From NCBI GenBank assembly GCA_018449595.1, contig JAAVUU010000003.1, positions 434,001 to 498,000 of the forward strand: 64,000 nucleotides of DNA, read 5' to 3'. Of this stretch, positions 9,324 through 18,671 are shown piece after piece; position 1 is the stretch's first letter; every line of letters starts with the position of its first letter. Both the position numbers and the translations under genes were made by a program. The notes under the pieces are model-generated. The model saw only the letters and a list, made by a program, of their open reading frames with translations. It made no database searches and was not told the DNA's origin. Source of the stretch: Rhizobiales bacterium dw_265 (lineage in GTDB: Bacteria > Pseudomonadota > Alphaproteobacteria > Micropepsales > Micropepsaceae).

Positions 9324-10866
9324 CGGGCTTGCTGTCGTCGCGCACCTGGATATTGGCTTCGCGCTTCAGGTCGCGCAGATAGCGGCGCGCCAGGGCGGCG
9401 ATCTGCACCTGGAACAACTGGTCCTCGACTTCCGACTTGGAGGGCATCGTATAGGCGGTCTGCTGCACGACGCGCTTGTCGCAGCGCGCGATCAGCTCCA
9501 CGCCGGCTTCCGACATGAAGGGCGCCGCCGACTCGCCGGGGCGGGTGTCCTTCATCGCCTCCTGGATCTGCGGGCTGAGTTCGGCCAGCTTGGCGTCGCC
9601 CAGGTTCATATAGACGGTGCCGTTCATCTTTTTCTGGAGTTCTTCCAGATGGCCGCAGCCCTCGTAATGCGCCTGGATCTGGCCGGCGATCTTCATCACC
9701 TGCTCCAGTTCTTCCTTGGGCGGGTGCGTGCCGATGGGAAACAGCAGGCGCGCCAGCGGCAGGGTGCCGGCGGGGCCGGTGGCGCCCGTCTGCACATCGG
9801 CGATCTTGGTGCCCAGGCCTTCCTGGCGGGCGGAGAGGCCCACGATGTACCAGCCGCCGGTGGAACGGATCGGATCGCTGATGGCGCCCGGCTCCATCTT
9901 GGCGATGGCGCTGTTCAGTTCCGGCGCAAGCTGGCCGTCCACCACCCAGCCCATGTCGCCGCCGCTGGCGGCGGTGGGATGCTGGCTGAACTGGCGCGCC
10001 ACCATGGGGAAGGACGCGCCCTGGCGCAGCTGGGTCTCGATCTCCTCGGCGTCCTTCTTGACCTTGGCGTCATGCTCGGGATTGTCCACCGGCAGGAAGA
10101 TTTCGACCAGGCGGTAATGCGGCTTGTTGGCGCCTTCGGCATAGCGCGCCAGTTCGGCGGTCACCATCTCGGGGGTCACATTCACCCGGTCGCCATATTC
10201 GTCATTCACCGCCTTCTGCCAGGCGATGGAGGCGGTGACCTGGGCGCGCAGGGCATCCTCGCTGGCGCCGGCGGCGGTCAGCGAAGTGCGCAGCTGCTGG
10301 ATGGTGATGTGGCTGCTGGAGATCATGTTGTTGATCCACTTGTCCACCTCGACCGGCGAGACCGTGATCTTCTTCTTCACCGCTTCCTGCAACTGGACTT
10401 TTTCGTCTTCCAGCCGGTCCAGGATCTGGCCGCGGATGCGCTTGCGCTGCTCGTCACTGAGCTGGTTCGGCGCGATGTTGGAGGTGGACAGGAACAGCGC
10501 CATGCGCTGGCGCACTTCGTAGTCGGAAATGGATTCGTCGTTGACGGTCGCGGCGATGGCGTCGGCGTCGTCGGGACTGGGGGCGTTGGGATCGATCTTG
10601 GCGACGGCGTCGTTGTTCTTGGCTTCCTGCACGGCCGCGCCGGGCTTGGCCGCCGCATCGGCATCGGCGGCGGCGGCGCCATCGGTGGTGGGCGCCGGGG
10701 CCCCATCCTGCGGCGACACCACGGGCTGCATGTCCTGGGACTCGACCGCGGCGGGTCTGGGCCTGGCGCGGTTGCCGTCCTGGGCAAGCAGGGGCGAAGC
10801 CGCGCAAACCAGCACGGCGGCGCCCAGAAGCAGGGTGGTGGCAATTCTCATCTTTGTTCTGTTCAT
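9307..10866 (-). CDS. surA: periplasmic peptidyl-prolyl isomerase / outer-membrane protein chaperone
   Basis: SurA escorts unfolded outer-membrane proteins such as LptD across the periplasm. The chosen start gives 519 residues with a signal peptide ending near ASPLLAQ. Alternative ATGs lie at 10890 and 10851. Then comes an acidic, Ala/Pro-rich linker of about 75 residues that is longer than in E. coli, a SurA N-terminal domain beginning at DDADAIAATVNDE, and one clear parvulin domain centred on QFSQHPTAASGGDMGW. A second, weaker parvulin-like segment follows. It lies between lptD and pdxA as in enterobacteria, which fits its role in LptD assembly. Confidence 0.9.
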   Translation of the reverse strand: MNRTKMRIATTLLLGAAVLVCAASPLLAQDGNRARPRPAAVESQDMQPVVSPQDGAPAPTTDGAAAADADAAAKPGAAVQEAKNNDAVAKIDPNAPSPDDADAIAATVNDESISDYEVRQRMALFLSTSNIAPNQLSDEQRKRIRGQILDRLEDEKVQLQEAVKKKITVSPVEVDKWINNMISSSHITIQQLRTSLTAAGASEDALRAQVTASIAWQKAVNDEYGDRVNVTPEMVTAELARYAEGANKPHYRLVEIFLPVDNPEHDAKVKKDAEEIETQLRQGASFPMVARQFSQHPTAASGGDMGWVVDGQLAPELNSAIAKMEPGAISDPIRSTGGWYIVGLSARQEGLGTKIADVQTGATGPAGTLPLARLLFPIGTHPPKEELEQVMKIAGQIQAHYEGCGHLEELQKKMNGTVYMNLGDAKLAELSPQIQEAMKDTRPGESAAPFMSEAGVELIARCDKRVVQQTAYTMPSKSEVEDQLFQVQIAALARRYLRDLKREANIQVRDDSKPDALIR

Positions 10867-11012
10867 GGACCGCAAAGAGGGGACCGTCAAAAGGGCAGTG
10901 TCACAGCTTCACCGAAACCGGCGCTCGCCCCCCAACCCGCTGCTAAAATAGAGAAATCCGCGGCGCGATCAAGCAGCCTGCCGCGCCCCCGAAAAGGGCG
11001 GAAATCCCACTT

Positions 11013-13265
11013 CTAGGGGTGCGTCAGCGCGAAAACGTCACGCGGGAACAGGGAGAAGGGCTGAATCGCGGTATCCCCGGTCTTGAAGCTGAAGCGCAGG
11101 ATGACCGAGGTGGAGGGCGGCACGCCCTGGATCAGGTCCTCGGTGTATTTGCGGCGATAGGCCAGGGAAATGGCAAGGCATTCATCCTCATAGCCCAGGC
11201 CATATTCGGTGTTGAGGAACTGGTTGTTGGTCAGGTCGCGCTGGCCGGCGATGAAGACCTGCCAGTTTTCCCAGATGTTCATGTCGGTCTGGACGTTGAT
11301 TTCCTGGCGCGACGGCAGGCCCAGGGTGGTCGCCGACTGGGGTAGCTGGACATAGCTGACCTGGAGCGAGGAGCGGTTGTAGCTGCCGGTGACATAGACT
11401 TCATGGCGGCGGACATTGCCGTTGCCGCGATCGATGTCCAGGCGGTCGGTGATGTCCAGGTGCGGGAACTTGACCGAGAAGCTGCCCACCACGTCCGAGG
11501 CGGTGCCGCTGTTGCCCGAAAAAGTGGCGAACAGCGGATCGGGCTTGAGGCGATAGGTCTGGCCCACCTGGGTCTCGACCTTGCCGCCGGGAAACAGCGC
11601 CTCGCCCATGAAGCCGACATTGGCGCGGGGCCCGCTTTCGATCAGGTCATAGCCGGGCACCTGATTGAAGCTGAAGACATTGTTGTCGTCGAACTCGAAG
11701 TCCTGCGAATCCTCGATGCGCAGGCCCGCCGGATTGCCGCCATAGGGCTGGGCGATCGCCTGGGCGATGGGGCTGATGACCCAGGAATGGCCGGGCGAGG
11801 ACTGGGCGACAAAAGGCCAGCGCCAGTCCAGCGCCGCATAGGCGGTGCCGCGCTGGATATTGTAGTCGTTGCTGGGCGGGGTGCCGATGGTCGTGGTGGC
11901 GCCGTTGCCGGTGCCGTTCGAAATGCCCGCGCCCTGGAACCAGTAGCTGTCGCCGCGCGCGTCGGCCACGAAGGTCCAGACCTGGCCGTTGCCGAAGATC
12001 ACCGGCTTTTTCCAGTTCATCTCGCCGGTCAGGCGCTGGTCGTTGCGCTGGCTGTCGCGGCCGATGACGGCGCTGTTGAAGTCGAAGCGGAACGCCCCGT
12101 CCAGCACCTTGCCGACCGGGATGAAGGAGAATTCGATCTTGGGCAGGAGATAGGGAATGTGCGCGGTGACGTCGGTGGAGCGCAGGCCCTGGAAATAATA
12201 GCTGGTGATGGCGAAGCGCGAGCGGCCGGGGGTGCCTTCCAGGAACAGGTCGTTCACCAGCCGGTCGAGATAGGAGATGTCGTAGAAGCGCATATAGCCG
12301 GCATTGCTGGTCGCCTGCACGTCGAAGCCGGTGCGCCAGTCATCGGCCAGGGCGATGCGGCCCGAGCCGAAGATATGGCCGTAGGTCTGGGCGCCGGGGG
12401 TGCCACCCAGCCCGCCGTCGGGATTGTAGGCACCGCTGCCCTGGAACCACAGCCCGCTGTTGTTCCAGCGGGCGCGATATTCCAGCTCCAGCAGTTCGCC
12501 GCCGGAGGTGGAAAACATCGGCGCCACCGTCATGTCCTGGCTGGGCGAGATGGCGATATAGACCGGCTGGCGGATGAAATAGCCGATCTTGGTGGAATTG
12601 CCGACTTCGGGAGTCAGAAGTCCGGTGGCATAGCGCACGGTGGGATCGGCCATGGAGAAGGCCGGCACCCAGGCGACGGGCACGCCCTTGACCTCGATGA
12701 TGGCGCTGCGGAAGCGCACCTTGTGCTTGTCCTGGTCGTAGACCACCCGTTCGGCCTTCACCTGCCATAGGGGCGTCTTGCTGCCGCCCTGCTGCTGGCA
12801 GATCTTGCAGGGCGAATAGACGCTGTGATGGGCGATGACGGTGGTGCCGTTCAGGCGCTGGGCGCTGTTGGCGGCCAGCCGCCCGGTCTTGCCCAGCAGC
12901 GCGCCGAAGCCGTTCAGGACGCCGTCGCGCATGTGATCGGTCAGCACCACATGATCGGCGAAGGCGACATTGCCCTTGGCATCGATGGTCGAGACATGGC
13001 CGCTGGCGGTTACCTTGTCGCTGGCCTGGTCATAGTCCACCCGCTCGGCCAGCAGGGTGCGGCCATCGTCATTGATTTCGACATGGCCGACGGCGGAGAC
13101 CAGCTTGTGTTCGTCGTCATAAACCACCTCGTCGGCCTGCAGCAGCATGGGCATATTCTTGGCCGGGGCCTTGAAGGAGGGCGCATGAATCTGTGCGGCC
13201 TGGGCCAGCAGCGGCAGCAGGGCGCAACCGGCCAGGGCCGCGAACCGAATGGCTGAGGATTTCAT
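11013..13265 (-). CDS. lptD: LPS-assembly outer-membrane protein LptD
   Basis: LptD is the outer-membrane barrel that inserts lipopolysaccharide into the outer leaflet. The 750-residue protein has a signal peptide cleaved near AQAAQ, an N-terminal LptA-like domain with LLQADEVVYDDEHKLVSAVG, and a long beta-barrel region. The only cysteines outside the signal peptide appear to be Cys153, Cys156 (a CKIC pair) and Cys696, so the E. coli disulfide pattern is not reproduced exactly. The ATG at 13265 is preceded by GGGGAGG, which supports it over an upstream start that would overlap lptG. Neighbours lptG and lptF build the same export bridge. Confidence 0.94.
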   Translation of the reverse strand: MKSSAIRFAALAGCALLPLLAQAAQIHAPSFKAPAKNMPMLLQADEVVYDDEHKLVSAVGHVEINDDGRTLLAERVDYDQASDKVTASGHVSTIDAKGNVAFADHVVLTDHMRDGVLNGFGALLGKTGRLAANSAQRLNGTTVIAHHSVYSPCKICQQQGGSKTPLWQVKAERVVYDQDKHKVRFRSAIIEVKGVPVAWVPAFSMADPTVRYATGLLTPEVGNSTKIGYFIRQPVYIAISPSQDMTVAPMFSTSGGELLELEYRARWNNSGLWFQGSGAYNPDGGLGGTPGAQTYGHIFGSGRIALADDWRTGFDVQATSNAGYMRFYDISYLDRLVNDLFLEGTPGRSRFAITSYYFQGLRSTDVTAHIPYLLPKIEFSFIPVGKVLDGAFRFDFNSAVIGRDSQRNDQRLTGEMNWKKPVIFGNGQVWTFVADARGDSYWFQGAGISNGTGNGATTTIGTPPSNDYNIQRGTAYAALDWRWPFVAQSSPGHSWVISPIAQAIAQPYGGNPAGLRIEDSQDFEFDDNNVFSFNQVPGYDLIESGPRANVGFMGEALFPGGKVETQVGQTYRLKPDPLFATFSGNSGTASDVVGSFSVKFPHLDITDRLDIDRGNGNVRRHEVYVTGSYNRSSLQVSYVQLPQSATTLGLPSRQEINVQTDMNIWENWQVFIAGQRDLTNNQFLNTEYGLGYEDECLAISLAYRRKYTEDLIQGVPPSTSVILRFSFKTGDTAIQPFSLFPRDVFALTHP

Positions 13266-13329
13266 CAGCCATCCTCCCCGCGCGGATGCGTCAGCAGACG
13301 CGCCACAAAAAAGAAGCAGGAGGAGGGCA

Positions 13330-14424
13330 TCAGCCATCCTCCTGCGAGAAAACGAGCGTCATGCCGATCAGGATGGAAGCCAGGGCCGGGGCGGTCGCCG
13401 CCAGCAGGATGGGAATCGCCCCGGTGCGGCCCAGCACCTGGGTCAGGTCCTGGAAGAAATAGACGCTGAAGCCGGCGGCGGCGCTGAACAGGATGACCTT
13501 GGCCATGCTCATGTCGCGGCCGAAACGCAGCGAGAAGCTGGCGGCCATGAACACCATGGCCGCGAACAGCGCGGGCAGGGTGTAGAGCGAATAGAGATAA
13601 AGCTGGTAGCGGTTGGCCGAGAACCCCGCCTGCTGCGCGGCGCGGATATAGCCGGGCAGGTCCCAGAAGGACAGCGTGTCGGGCGAGGCGAAACTTTCCT
13701 GGATCTGTTCCGGCGTCAGCGTGGTCGGCAGGTTGTAAGTGGCGTGAAAGACCGGCTTCTCCCCGCCGGTGCCCGAAACCCAGGCCCTGTTCAGGACCCA
13801 GTTGCGTTCATGCAGCTGCGCCGAACTGGCATCTATGCGCCCGGTGAAGGTGTCGCCCGCGCCATAAAGGAAGACCAGCACATCCTCCAGATGCTCGCCC
13901 TGCTCGGCGACGCGCAGGGCGTGGATCACCGATTGCTGCTGGCGGTCGCCCTGGCGCAGCCACAGCCCGTTCATCGAGACCGACAACTGGGATTCCTCGC
14001 CCTTGACATAGCGCGCTTCCAGCCCGGCGAATTCCGAGAACATCTTGGCCGACATGGGCGTGAACAGGGTGACGGCGAAGACGCCGATGAACACCGCCAC
14101 GGTCAGCGGCGGCAACAGGAAATCCCAGGCCGAAACCCCGGCGGCGCGGGTCGCCACCAGTTCGCGCGAGCGCGACAGGCGCAGGAAGCAGAACACCCCG
14201 CCCAAAAGGATGGCGAAGGGCAGCATCTTCTGGCCCAGGTTGGGCAGTTGCAACAGCGCCATGCCGATGGCGGTGGCGCCGGGGACATTGTGGCCGGCGG
14301 TGCGCTCCAAAAGGTTGGCGATATCCACCGAGAAGGCCAGCGCCAGGAAGATGGCATAGACCACCGCCACCCCGATCAGGAATTGCGCCGCCAGATAGCG
14401 GTAGAGAGTCCAGGACCAGCTCAT
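13330..14424 (-). CDS. lptG: LPS export ABC transporter permease LptG
   Basis: LptG pairs with LptF in the inner membrane and, driven by LptB, extracts LPS towards the LptC-A-D bridge. The 364-residue protein has one N-terminal helix (YLAAQFLIGVAVVYAIFLAL), two more before a large periplasmic beta-jellyroll domain, and three helices at the C-terminus. Its ATG overlaps the lptF TGA (ATGA), so the pair is translationally coupled. Confidence 0.95.
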   Translation of the reverse strand: MSWSWTLYRYLAAQFLIGVAVVYAIFLALAFSVDIANLLERTAGHNVPGATAIGMALLQLPNLGQKMLPFAILLGGVFCFLRLSRSRELVATRAAGVSAWDFLLPPLTVAVFIGVFAVTLFTPMSAKMFSEFAGLEARYVKGEESQLSVSMNGLWLRQGDRQQQSVIHALRVAEQGEHLEDVLVFLYGAGDTFTGRIDASSAQLHERNWVLNRAWVSGTGGEKPVFHATYNLPTTLTPEQIQESFASPDTLSFWDLPGYIRAAQQAGFSANRYQLYLYSLYTLPALFAAMVFMAASFSLRFGRDMSMAKVILFSAAAGFSVYFFQDLTQVLGRTGAIPILLAATAPALASILIGMTLVFSQEDG

Positions 14425-15590
14425 GCCGCGCCCTGAAGCCGGGGCAGGCGCAGCCGCGGCAGGCGCGGGCCATAGCCCGCCAGCACGGCCACCGCGCCAG
14501 CCGCGCCCAGCAGCGGCAGCAGGTAGAACAACGGCACCAGCATCGGATTGCGCTGGGCGACGCCGACAATGCCATAGCCCGCGATGCGCAGGCCGGTGGC
14601 GAGCAGGCTGGCGACGGTCAGCCGCATCGCCACGCTGCCGCGCTGGCGGCGGCCGCGGGTCACTGCCGCCAGCGCGATCAGCCCGAAGGCGATGCAATAG
14701 AGCGGCTGCGACAGGCGATCATGGGCCTCGGCAAAAAACTGGTCGCGGATTTTCTGGCTGACATTGCGTTCCGAGGGCCACAGCAACTCGCCCAGATAGC
14801 GTTCATGCATCTTGCGCAGGGTGTCGCGGACGGGACCGGAGAACTGGTCCAGGTTGATGGTATAGCTTGCGAAATGCAGCACCTGAAGCTGCCGGCCGGC
14901 GTCGGCGCCGCTTTCGACCGTGCCTTCCATCATGATCAGGCGGGTGCCGGCGGGGGTCTGGGCCAGGATGCCTTTCTCGGCGATATAGGTGACGGGATGA
15001 TGCCGGTCGCGGCTGTCATGCACCAGGATGCCCCTGATCTCGCCGTCATTGCCAAGCTGGCGGATATAGACGGTCAGGCCCTGGGCCTGGTTGTTGAAGT
15101 CGCCTTCGTTGAGCAGGGCGCCGGCCATGTCGGCGCGGATGTCCACCACCTTCTCGCGCAGCGCCCGCTGGCCCAGCGGCGCCAGGTACAGGCCGCAGGC
15201 CAGGGTCAGCGCCATCACGATCGCCGCCGCCGCCAGCACCGGGACAGCCAGCTGGCGCAGCGAATAGCCGGCGGACGCCATCACCACCAGCTCGCTGTCG
15301 CCCGCCAGCCGCTGCAGGGTGAACAGGGTGGCGAAGAAGAAGGCGACCGGCAGGATGATCAGCAGCGGCGTCGGCAGCATCAGGAGGATCAGGTACAGGA
15401 AGGTCGGCGCCGACTGGCCGCGGTCGATCACCAGGTCCAGCAGCGGCAGGATCGAGACCAGCCAGATCACGCTGGTCATCAGCAGGGTCAGGATCGCCGC
15501 TGGGCCCAGAAGCTGGCCCAGCAGGTATTTCGAGATCAGGGGAGCGCTCCAGCGCACGCCGCGCCGGCCGGGGGAGGCAAACTCGTCCAT
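14421..15590 (-). CDS. lptF: LPS export ABC transporter permease LptF
   Basis: This is the partner permease of LptG, 389 residues from the ATG at 15590; a GTG at 15611 would add seven residues. It shows the same plan: N-terminal membrane helices, a periplasmic domain of about 180 residues with the tract VYIRQLGNDGEIRGILVHDS, and C-terminal helices. It is the first gene of the minus-strand envelope operon and is divergent from pepA. The 96 bases between them (15591-15686) must hold both promoters, but I see no convincing consensus boxes there. Confidence 0.93.
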   Translation of the reverse strand: MDEFASPGRRGVRWSAPLISKYLLGQLLGPAAILTLLMTSVIWLVSILPLLDLVIDRGQSAPTFLYLILLMLPTPLLIILPVAFFFATLFTLQRLAGDSELVVMASAGYSLRQLAVPVLAAAAIVMALTLACGLYLAPLGQRALREKVVDIRADMAGALLNEGDFNNQAQGLTVYIRQLGNDGEIRGILVHDSRDRHHPVTYIAEKGILAQTPAGTRLIMMEGTVESGADAGRQLQVLHFASYTINLDQFSGPVRDTLRKMHERYLGELLWPSERNVSQKIRDQFFAEAHDRLSQPLYCIAFGLIALAAVTRGRRQRGSVAMRLTVASLLATGLRIAGYGIVGVAQRNPMLVPLFYLLPLLGAAGAVAVLAGYGPRLPRLRLPRLQGAA

Positions 15591-15686
15591 GGCTCCCACT
15601 GGTTTGATCACGGAAGGATTCGCCCTAAACTGGTATCAGAACTAGGATTTTCCCCAAAATACCCTGTCCCTTCCCGGAGATATAGC

Positions 15687-17216
15687 ATGCAGATTTCCTT
15701 TGTTGCGCCCTCTTCTGATGTCACAGCGGGCGCCTGGGTGGTGGGGGCGGCGGCCCCCAATGGTTCGGGCGCGGCCCTGCTGCCGGGCGCGGTGCGTGCC
15801 GACAAGGCCAGCGGCGGGGCGCTGACCCGCGCCCTGAAAGTCTCGAAATTCACCGGCAAGGCGGGGCAATTCGTCGAAGTGCTGGCGCCGGGCGGGCTCA
15901 AGGTCTCGCGGCTGCTGCTGGTGGGGCTGGGCAAGCCGCAAGAGGTGGACGAAAAGGGGCTGGAGACCCTGGGGGCGCAGATCGCCGGGCGGCTGTATGC
16001 CGGCGGCGAGACGGCGGCGACCCTGGACATCGATGTTCCTAAGGACGCGAAGGTCGAGAAGGCCGAACTGGCGGCGCACCTGGCCTTCGGCGCCCGGCTC
16101 AAGAGTTACAAATTCGACAAGTATCGCACCCGCGATCTGGATGCGTATGAGAAGAAGCTCGCCACCCTGCGGGTGATGACGCCCGATGTCGCGGCGGCCA
16201 GGAAGGCGCATGCGGGTCTTCAGGCGGTGGCGGACGGCATCTTCCTGGCGCGCGACCTGGTGAACGAGCCGCCGAACATCCTGTATCCGGCGGAATTCGC
16301 CCGCCGCGCCAGGGCGGCGCTGACCAAACTCGGCGTGAAGGTGGAGATTCTGGGCGAAGCCGAGATGAAGAAGCAGGGCTTCGGCGCGCTGCTGGGCGTG
16401 GGCCAGGGCTCGGCGCGCGAAAGCCAGCTTGTGGTGATGCAGTGGAATGGCGGCCCCTCTTCAAAAAATAAGTCGAAAGGCAAACCCATCGCGCTGGTGG
16501 GCAAGGGCGTGTGTTTCGATTCCGGCGGTCTTTCGATCAAGACCGGCGGCGGCATGATGGGCATGAAGGGCGACATGGCGGGCGCGGCCGCCGTCACCGG
16601 CACCATGCTGGCGCTGGCGGCGCGCAAGGCCAAGGTCAATGCCGTGGGCGTGATCGGGCTGGTGGAGAACATGCCCGGCGGCAACGCCACCCGCCCCGAC
16701 GATGTGCTGAAATCGCTGTCGGGCCAGACCATCGAGGTGCTGAACACCGATGCCGAAGGCCGGCTGGTGCTGGCCGATGCGCTGACCTACACCCAGCGCC
16801 GCTTTGCGCCCAAGTTCGTGATCGACCTCGCCACCCTGACCGGCGCGATCGTCGCCACCCTGGGCTTCGAACATGCCGGTGTGTTCTCCAACAATGACGA
16901 ACTGGTGAGCCGCATCCAGGCAGCGGGGCGTTATACCGGCGAGCGGGTGTGGCAGTTGCCGCTCGATCCCTTCTATGACCGGATGATAAAGTCCAAGATC
17001 GCCGACATGAAGAATATCGGCGGCGCCAATTCCGGCGCCATCACCGCCGCCCAGTTCCTCAAGCGCTTCATTGAAAAGGACACCGCCTGGGCGCATCTGG
17101 ATATCGCCGGCGTCGCCTGGCAGGACGGCGAACAGAAGCCGATGATCCCGTCCTGGGGCACCGGCTGGGGCGTGCGGCTGCTGAACCGGCTGGTAATTGA
17201 GAATTATGAAAACTAA
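15687..17216 (+). CDS. pepA: leucyl aminopeptidase (M17 family)
   Basis: PepA is a cytoplasmic hexameric zinc or manganese aminopeptidase that recycles peptides. In some bacteria it also binds DNA. The 509-residue protein carries the metal and catalytic residues in KGVCFDSGGLSIK and the family signature NTDAEGRL. Length is typical. It is divergent from the lptF operon, and holC follows after an intervening palindromic repeat, the usual pepA-holC pairing. Confidence 0.96.
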   Translation: MQISFVAPSSDVTAGAWVVGAAAPNGSGAALLPGAVRADKASGGALTRALKVSKFTGKAGQFVEVLAPGGLKVSRLLLVGLGKPQEVDEKGLETLGAQIAGRLYAGGETAATLDIDVPKDAKVEKAELAAHLAFGARLKSYKFDKYRTRDLDAYEKKLATLRVMTPDVAAARKAHAGLQAVADGIFLARDLVNEPPNILYPAEFARRARAALTKLGVKVEILGEAEMKKQGFGALLGVGQGSARESQLVVMQWNGGPSSKNKSKGKPIALVGKGVCFDSGGLSIKTGGGMMGMKGDMAGAAAVTGTMLALAARKAKVNAVGVIGLVENMPGGNATRPDDVLKSLSGQTIEVLNTDAEGRLVLADALTYTQRRFAPKFVIDLATLTGAIVATLGFEHAGVFSNNDELVSRIQAAGRYTGERVWQLPLDPFYDRMIKSKIADMKNIGGANSGAITAAQFLKRFIEKDTAWAHLDIAGVAWQDGEQKPMIPSWGTGWGVRLLNRLVIENYEN

Positions 17217-17219
17217 CCC

Positions 17220-17295
17220 TGTCATGGCCAGGCTTGACCCGGCCATCCATGGTGCAGCTTGGAGATGGATGGCCGCCTCAAGGGCGGCCATGACA
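17220..17295. repeat. bipartite palindromic repeat, copy B
   Basis: This 76-bp member of the repeat family starts 3 bases after the pepA stop codon and ends 7 bases before the holC ATG. The ends are TGTCATGGCC and its complement, each followed by its own GC-rich hairpin. The inner borders read GGCCATCCAT, the same subtype as the nuclease-bearing copy at 22245-22654. Because it occupies the whole gap, the holC ribosome binding region lies partly inside it. Confidence 0.75.
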
Positions 17296-17302
17296 AATTG
17301 AG

Positions 17303-17761
17303 ATGACCGAAACCCTCTTCTACCATCTCGAACGCCGCCAGCTGGAGGACGTGTTGCCCGGCCTGGTGGAGAAGTCGCTGGCGCGCGGCTGGCGGGCGGC
17401 GATCAAGACCGACACCAGCGAACGCTCCGACATGCTGGATACCCTGCTGTGGACCTATGACGACCAAAGCTTCCTGCCCCATGCCCAGCTGGGCGACGGT
17501 GTGGCCGCCGACCAGCCGGTGCTGATCGCCGTGGAGGAGGGCAATCCCAATTCGGCCAACATCTTCTTCTATGTCGGCGGAGCGCTGCCGCCCGACTGGA
17601 GCAGCCTGGCCGATCTGGCGCGGGTGGTGCTGTTGTTCGATGGCCGCGACGCGGAAGCGCTTGCGGCGGCGCGCGGTGCATGGAAGGAGGCCAAGTCGGC
17701 GGGCCATGACGTGACCTATTGGAAGGAAACACCTTCCGGCAAATTCGAGAAGCAGAACTGA
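17303..17761 (+). CDS. holC: DNA polymerase III chi subunit
   Basis: HolC is a clamp-loader accessory protein that links the replicase to SSB. The 152-residue protein begins FYHLERRQLEDVLPGLVEKSL and contains ALPPDW and VVLLFDGRD, characteristic of the family. There is no recognisable Shine-Dalgarno sequence: the bases before the ATG are AATTGAG next to the end of repeat B. Its TGA shares one base with the ATG of the next gene. Confidence 0.92.
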   Translation: MTETLFYHLERRQLEDVLPGLVEKSLARGWRAAIKTDTSERSDMLDTLLWTYDDQSFLPHAQLGDGVAADQPVLIAVEEGNPNSANIFFYVGGALPPDWSSLADLARVVLLFDGRDAEALAAARGAWKEAKSAGHDVTYWKETPSGKFEKQN

Positions 17762-18522
17762 TGGGCCTGTTCGACCTGAATTTCGGCTTCGGCATCGGCT
17801 TTGTGCTGATCATCGACCTGGCCTTCGCCTATCACATCATCCGCAGCGGCCGTTCGCCGCTCTGGATCATGGCGGTGGGCTTTCTGGGGCCGCTGGGCTG
17901 GATCGCCTATGTGCTGTTCGCGCTCTTGCCCGACATGGCCAATTCCAGCGGCGCGCGCCGCCTGGCCGACAATGTCGTCAATGCCGCCGATCCGGGGCGC
18001 GGCTATCGCGAGAAGCTGCGCAATGTCGAGCAGGTCGGCTCGGTGGATTCCAAGCGCGCCCTGGCCGAGGAATGCGTGCGGCTGGGGCGCTTTGCCGATG
18101 CGGTGGAATTGTATGAAAGCGCCATGCAGGGGCCGCTGGGCGGCGCCGATCCGGCCTTGCTGAAAGGGTTGGGCCGCGCCCGCATGCTGTCGGGCGATGG
18201 CGCGAGCGCCGAAGCCGCCTTCGCGAAACTGAAAGAGGTGGACCCGGCCGCCTTCGACGCCGATGCCGAACTGGATTACGCCCGCGCGCTGGCCTTGCAG
18301 GGCAAGAATGACGCGGCGGTGGCGCAATACGAAAAGGTGGTGAACCGCTATCCCGGCGAGGAAGCCCGCGCCCGTTTCGGATTGTTGCTGGAATCGCTGG
18401 GCCAGACCGCCCGCGCCCAGGCGCTGTTCAGCGAAATCCTGGCGTCGGTGAAAGGCGCGCCGTCCTATTACCGCTCGCGCCAGCGCGAATGGGTCGGCAT
18501 TGCCAAGGCGCATTTGAAGTAA
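17761..18522 (+). CDS. membrane-anchored TPR protein
   Basis: This 253-residue protein starts with two hydrophobic helices (about residues 9-22 and 32-50, with GPLGWIAYVLFALLPD). It continues with helical tetratricopeptide-like units from about residue 95 to 240, such as ALAEECVRLGRFADAVELYESAM. It probably scaffolds protein contacts on the cytoplasmic face of the inner membrane; the partner is unknown. It overlaps holC by one base, so it is part of the pepA-holC unit. Repeat copy C follows its stop codon. Confidence 0.75.
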   Translation: MGLFDLNFGFGIGFVLIIDLAFAYHIIRSGRSPLWIMAVGFLGPLGWIAYVLFALLPDMANSSGARRLADNVVNAADPGRGYREKLRNVEQVGSVDSKRALAEECVRLGRFADAVELYESAMQGPLGGADPALLKGLGRARMLSGDGASAEAAFAKLKEVDPAAFDADAELDYARALALQGKNDAAVAQYEKVVNRYPGEEARARFGLLLESLGQTARAQALFSEILASVKGAPSYYRSRQREWVGIAKAHLK

Positions 18523-18529
18523 CCCCAAA

Positions 18530-18659
18530 TGTCATGGCCCGCAAATGCGGGCCACCCAGGTGATACCGCGTAATTCTATGCCGGTTGGCTCGGTACTTTA
18601 TCCTGCATCCGCGTGTTTTACGCCTAACTGGGTGGCCCGCTCTCCGGCGGGCCATGACA
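18530..18659. repeat. bipartite palindromic repeat, copy C
   Basis: A 130-bp member between the convergent TPR gene and lpxD. Left end: TGTCATGGCCCGC, loop, GCGGGCCACCCAGGTGATA. The right end is its inverted counterpart with GGGTGGCCCGC and GCGGGCCATGACA. The middle of about 60 bp is lower in GC and shows no reading frame. Copies F and G share the CCACCCAG border and the GTGATA or GTTGAC continuation, so these three are the closest relatives. Confidence 0.8.
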
Positions 18660-18671
18660 CTGGAGCGGGAG

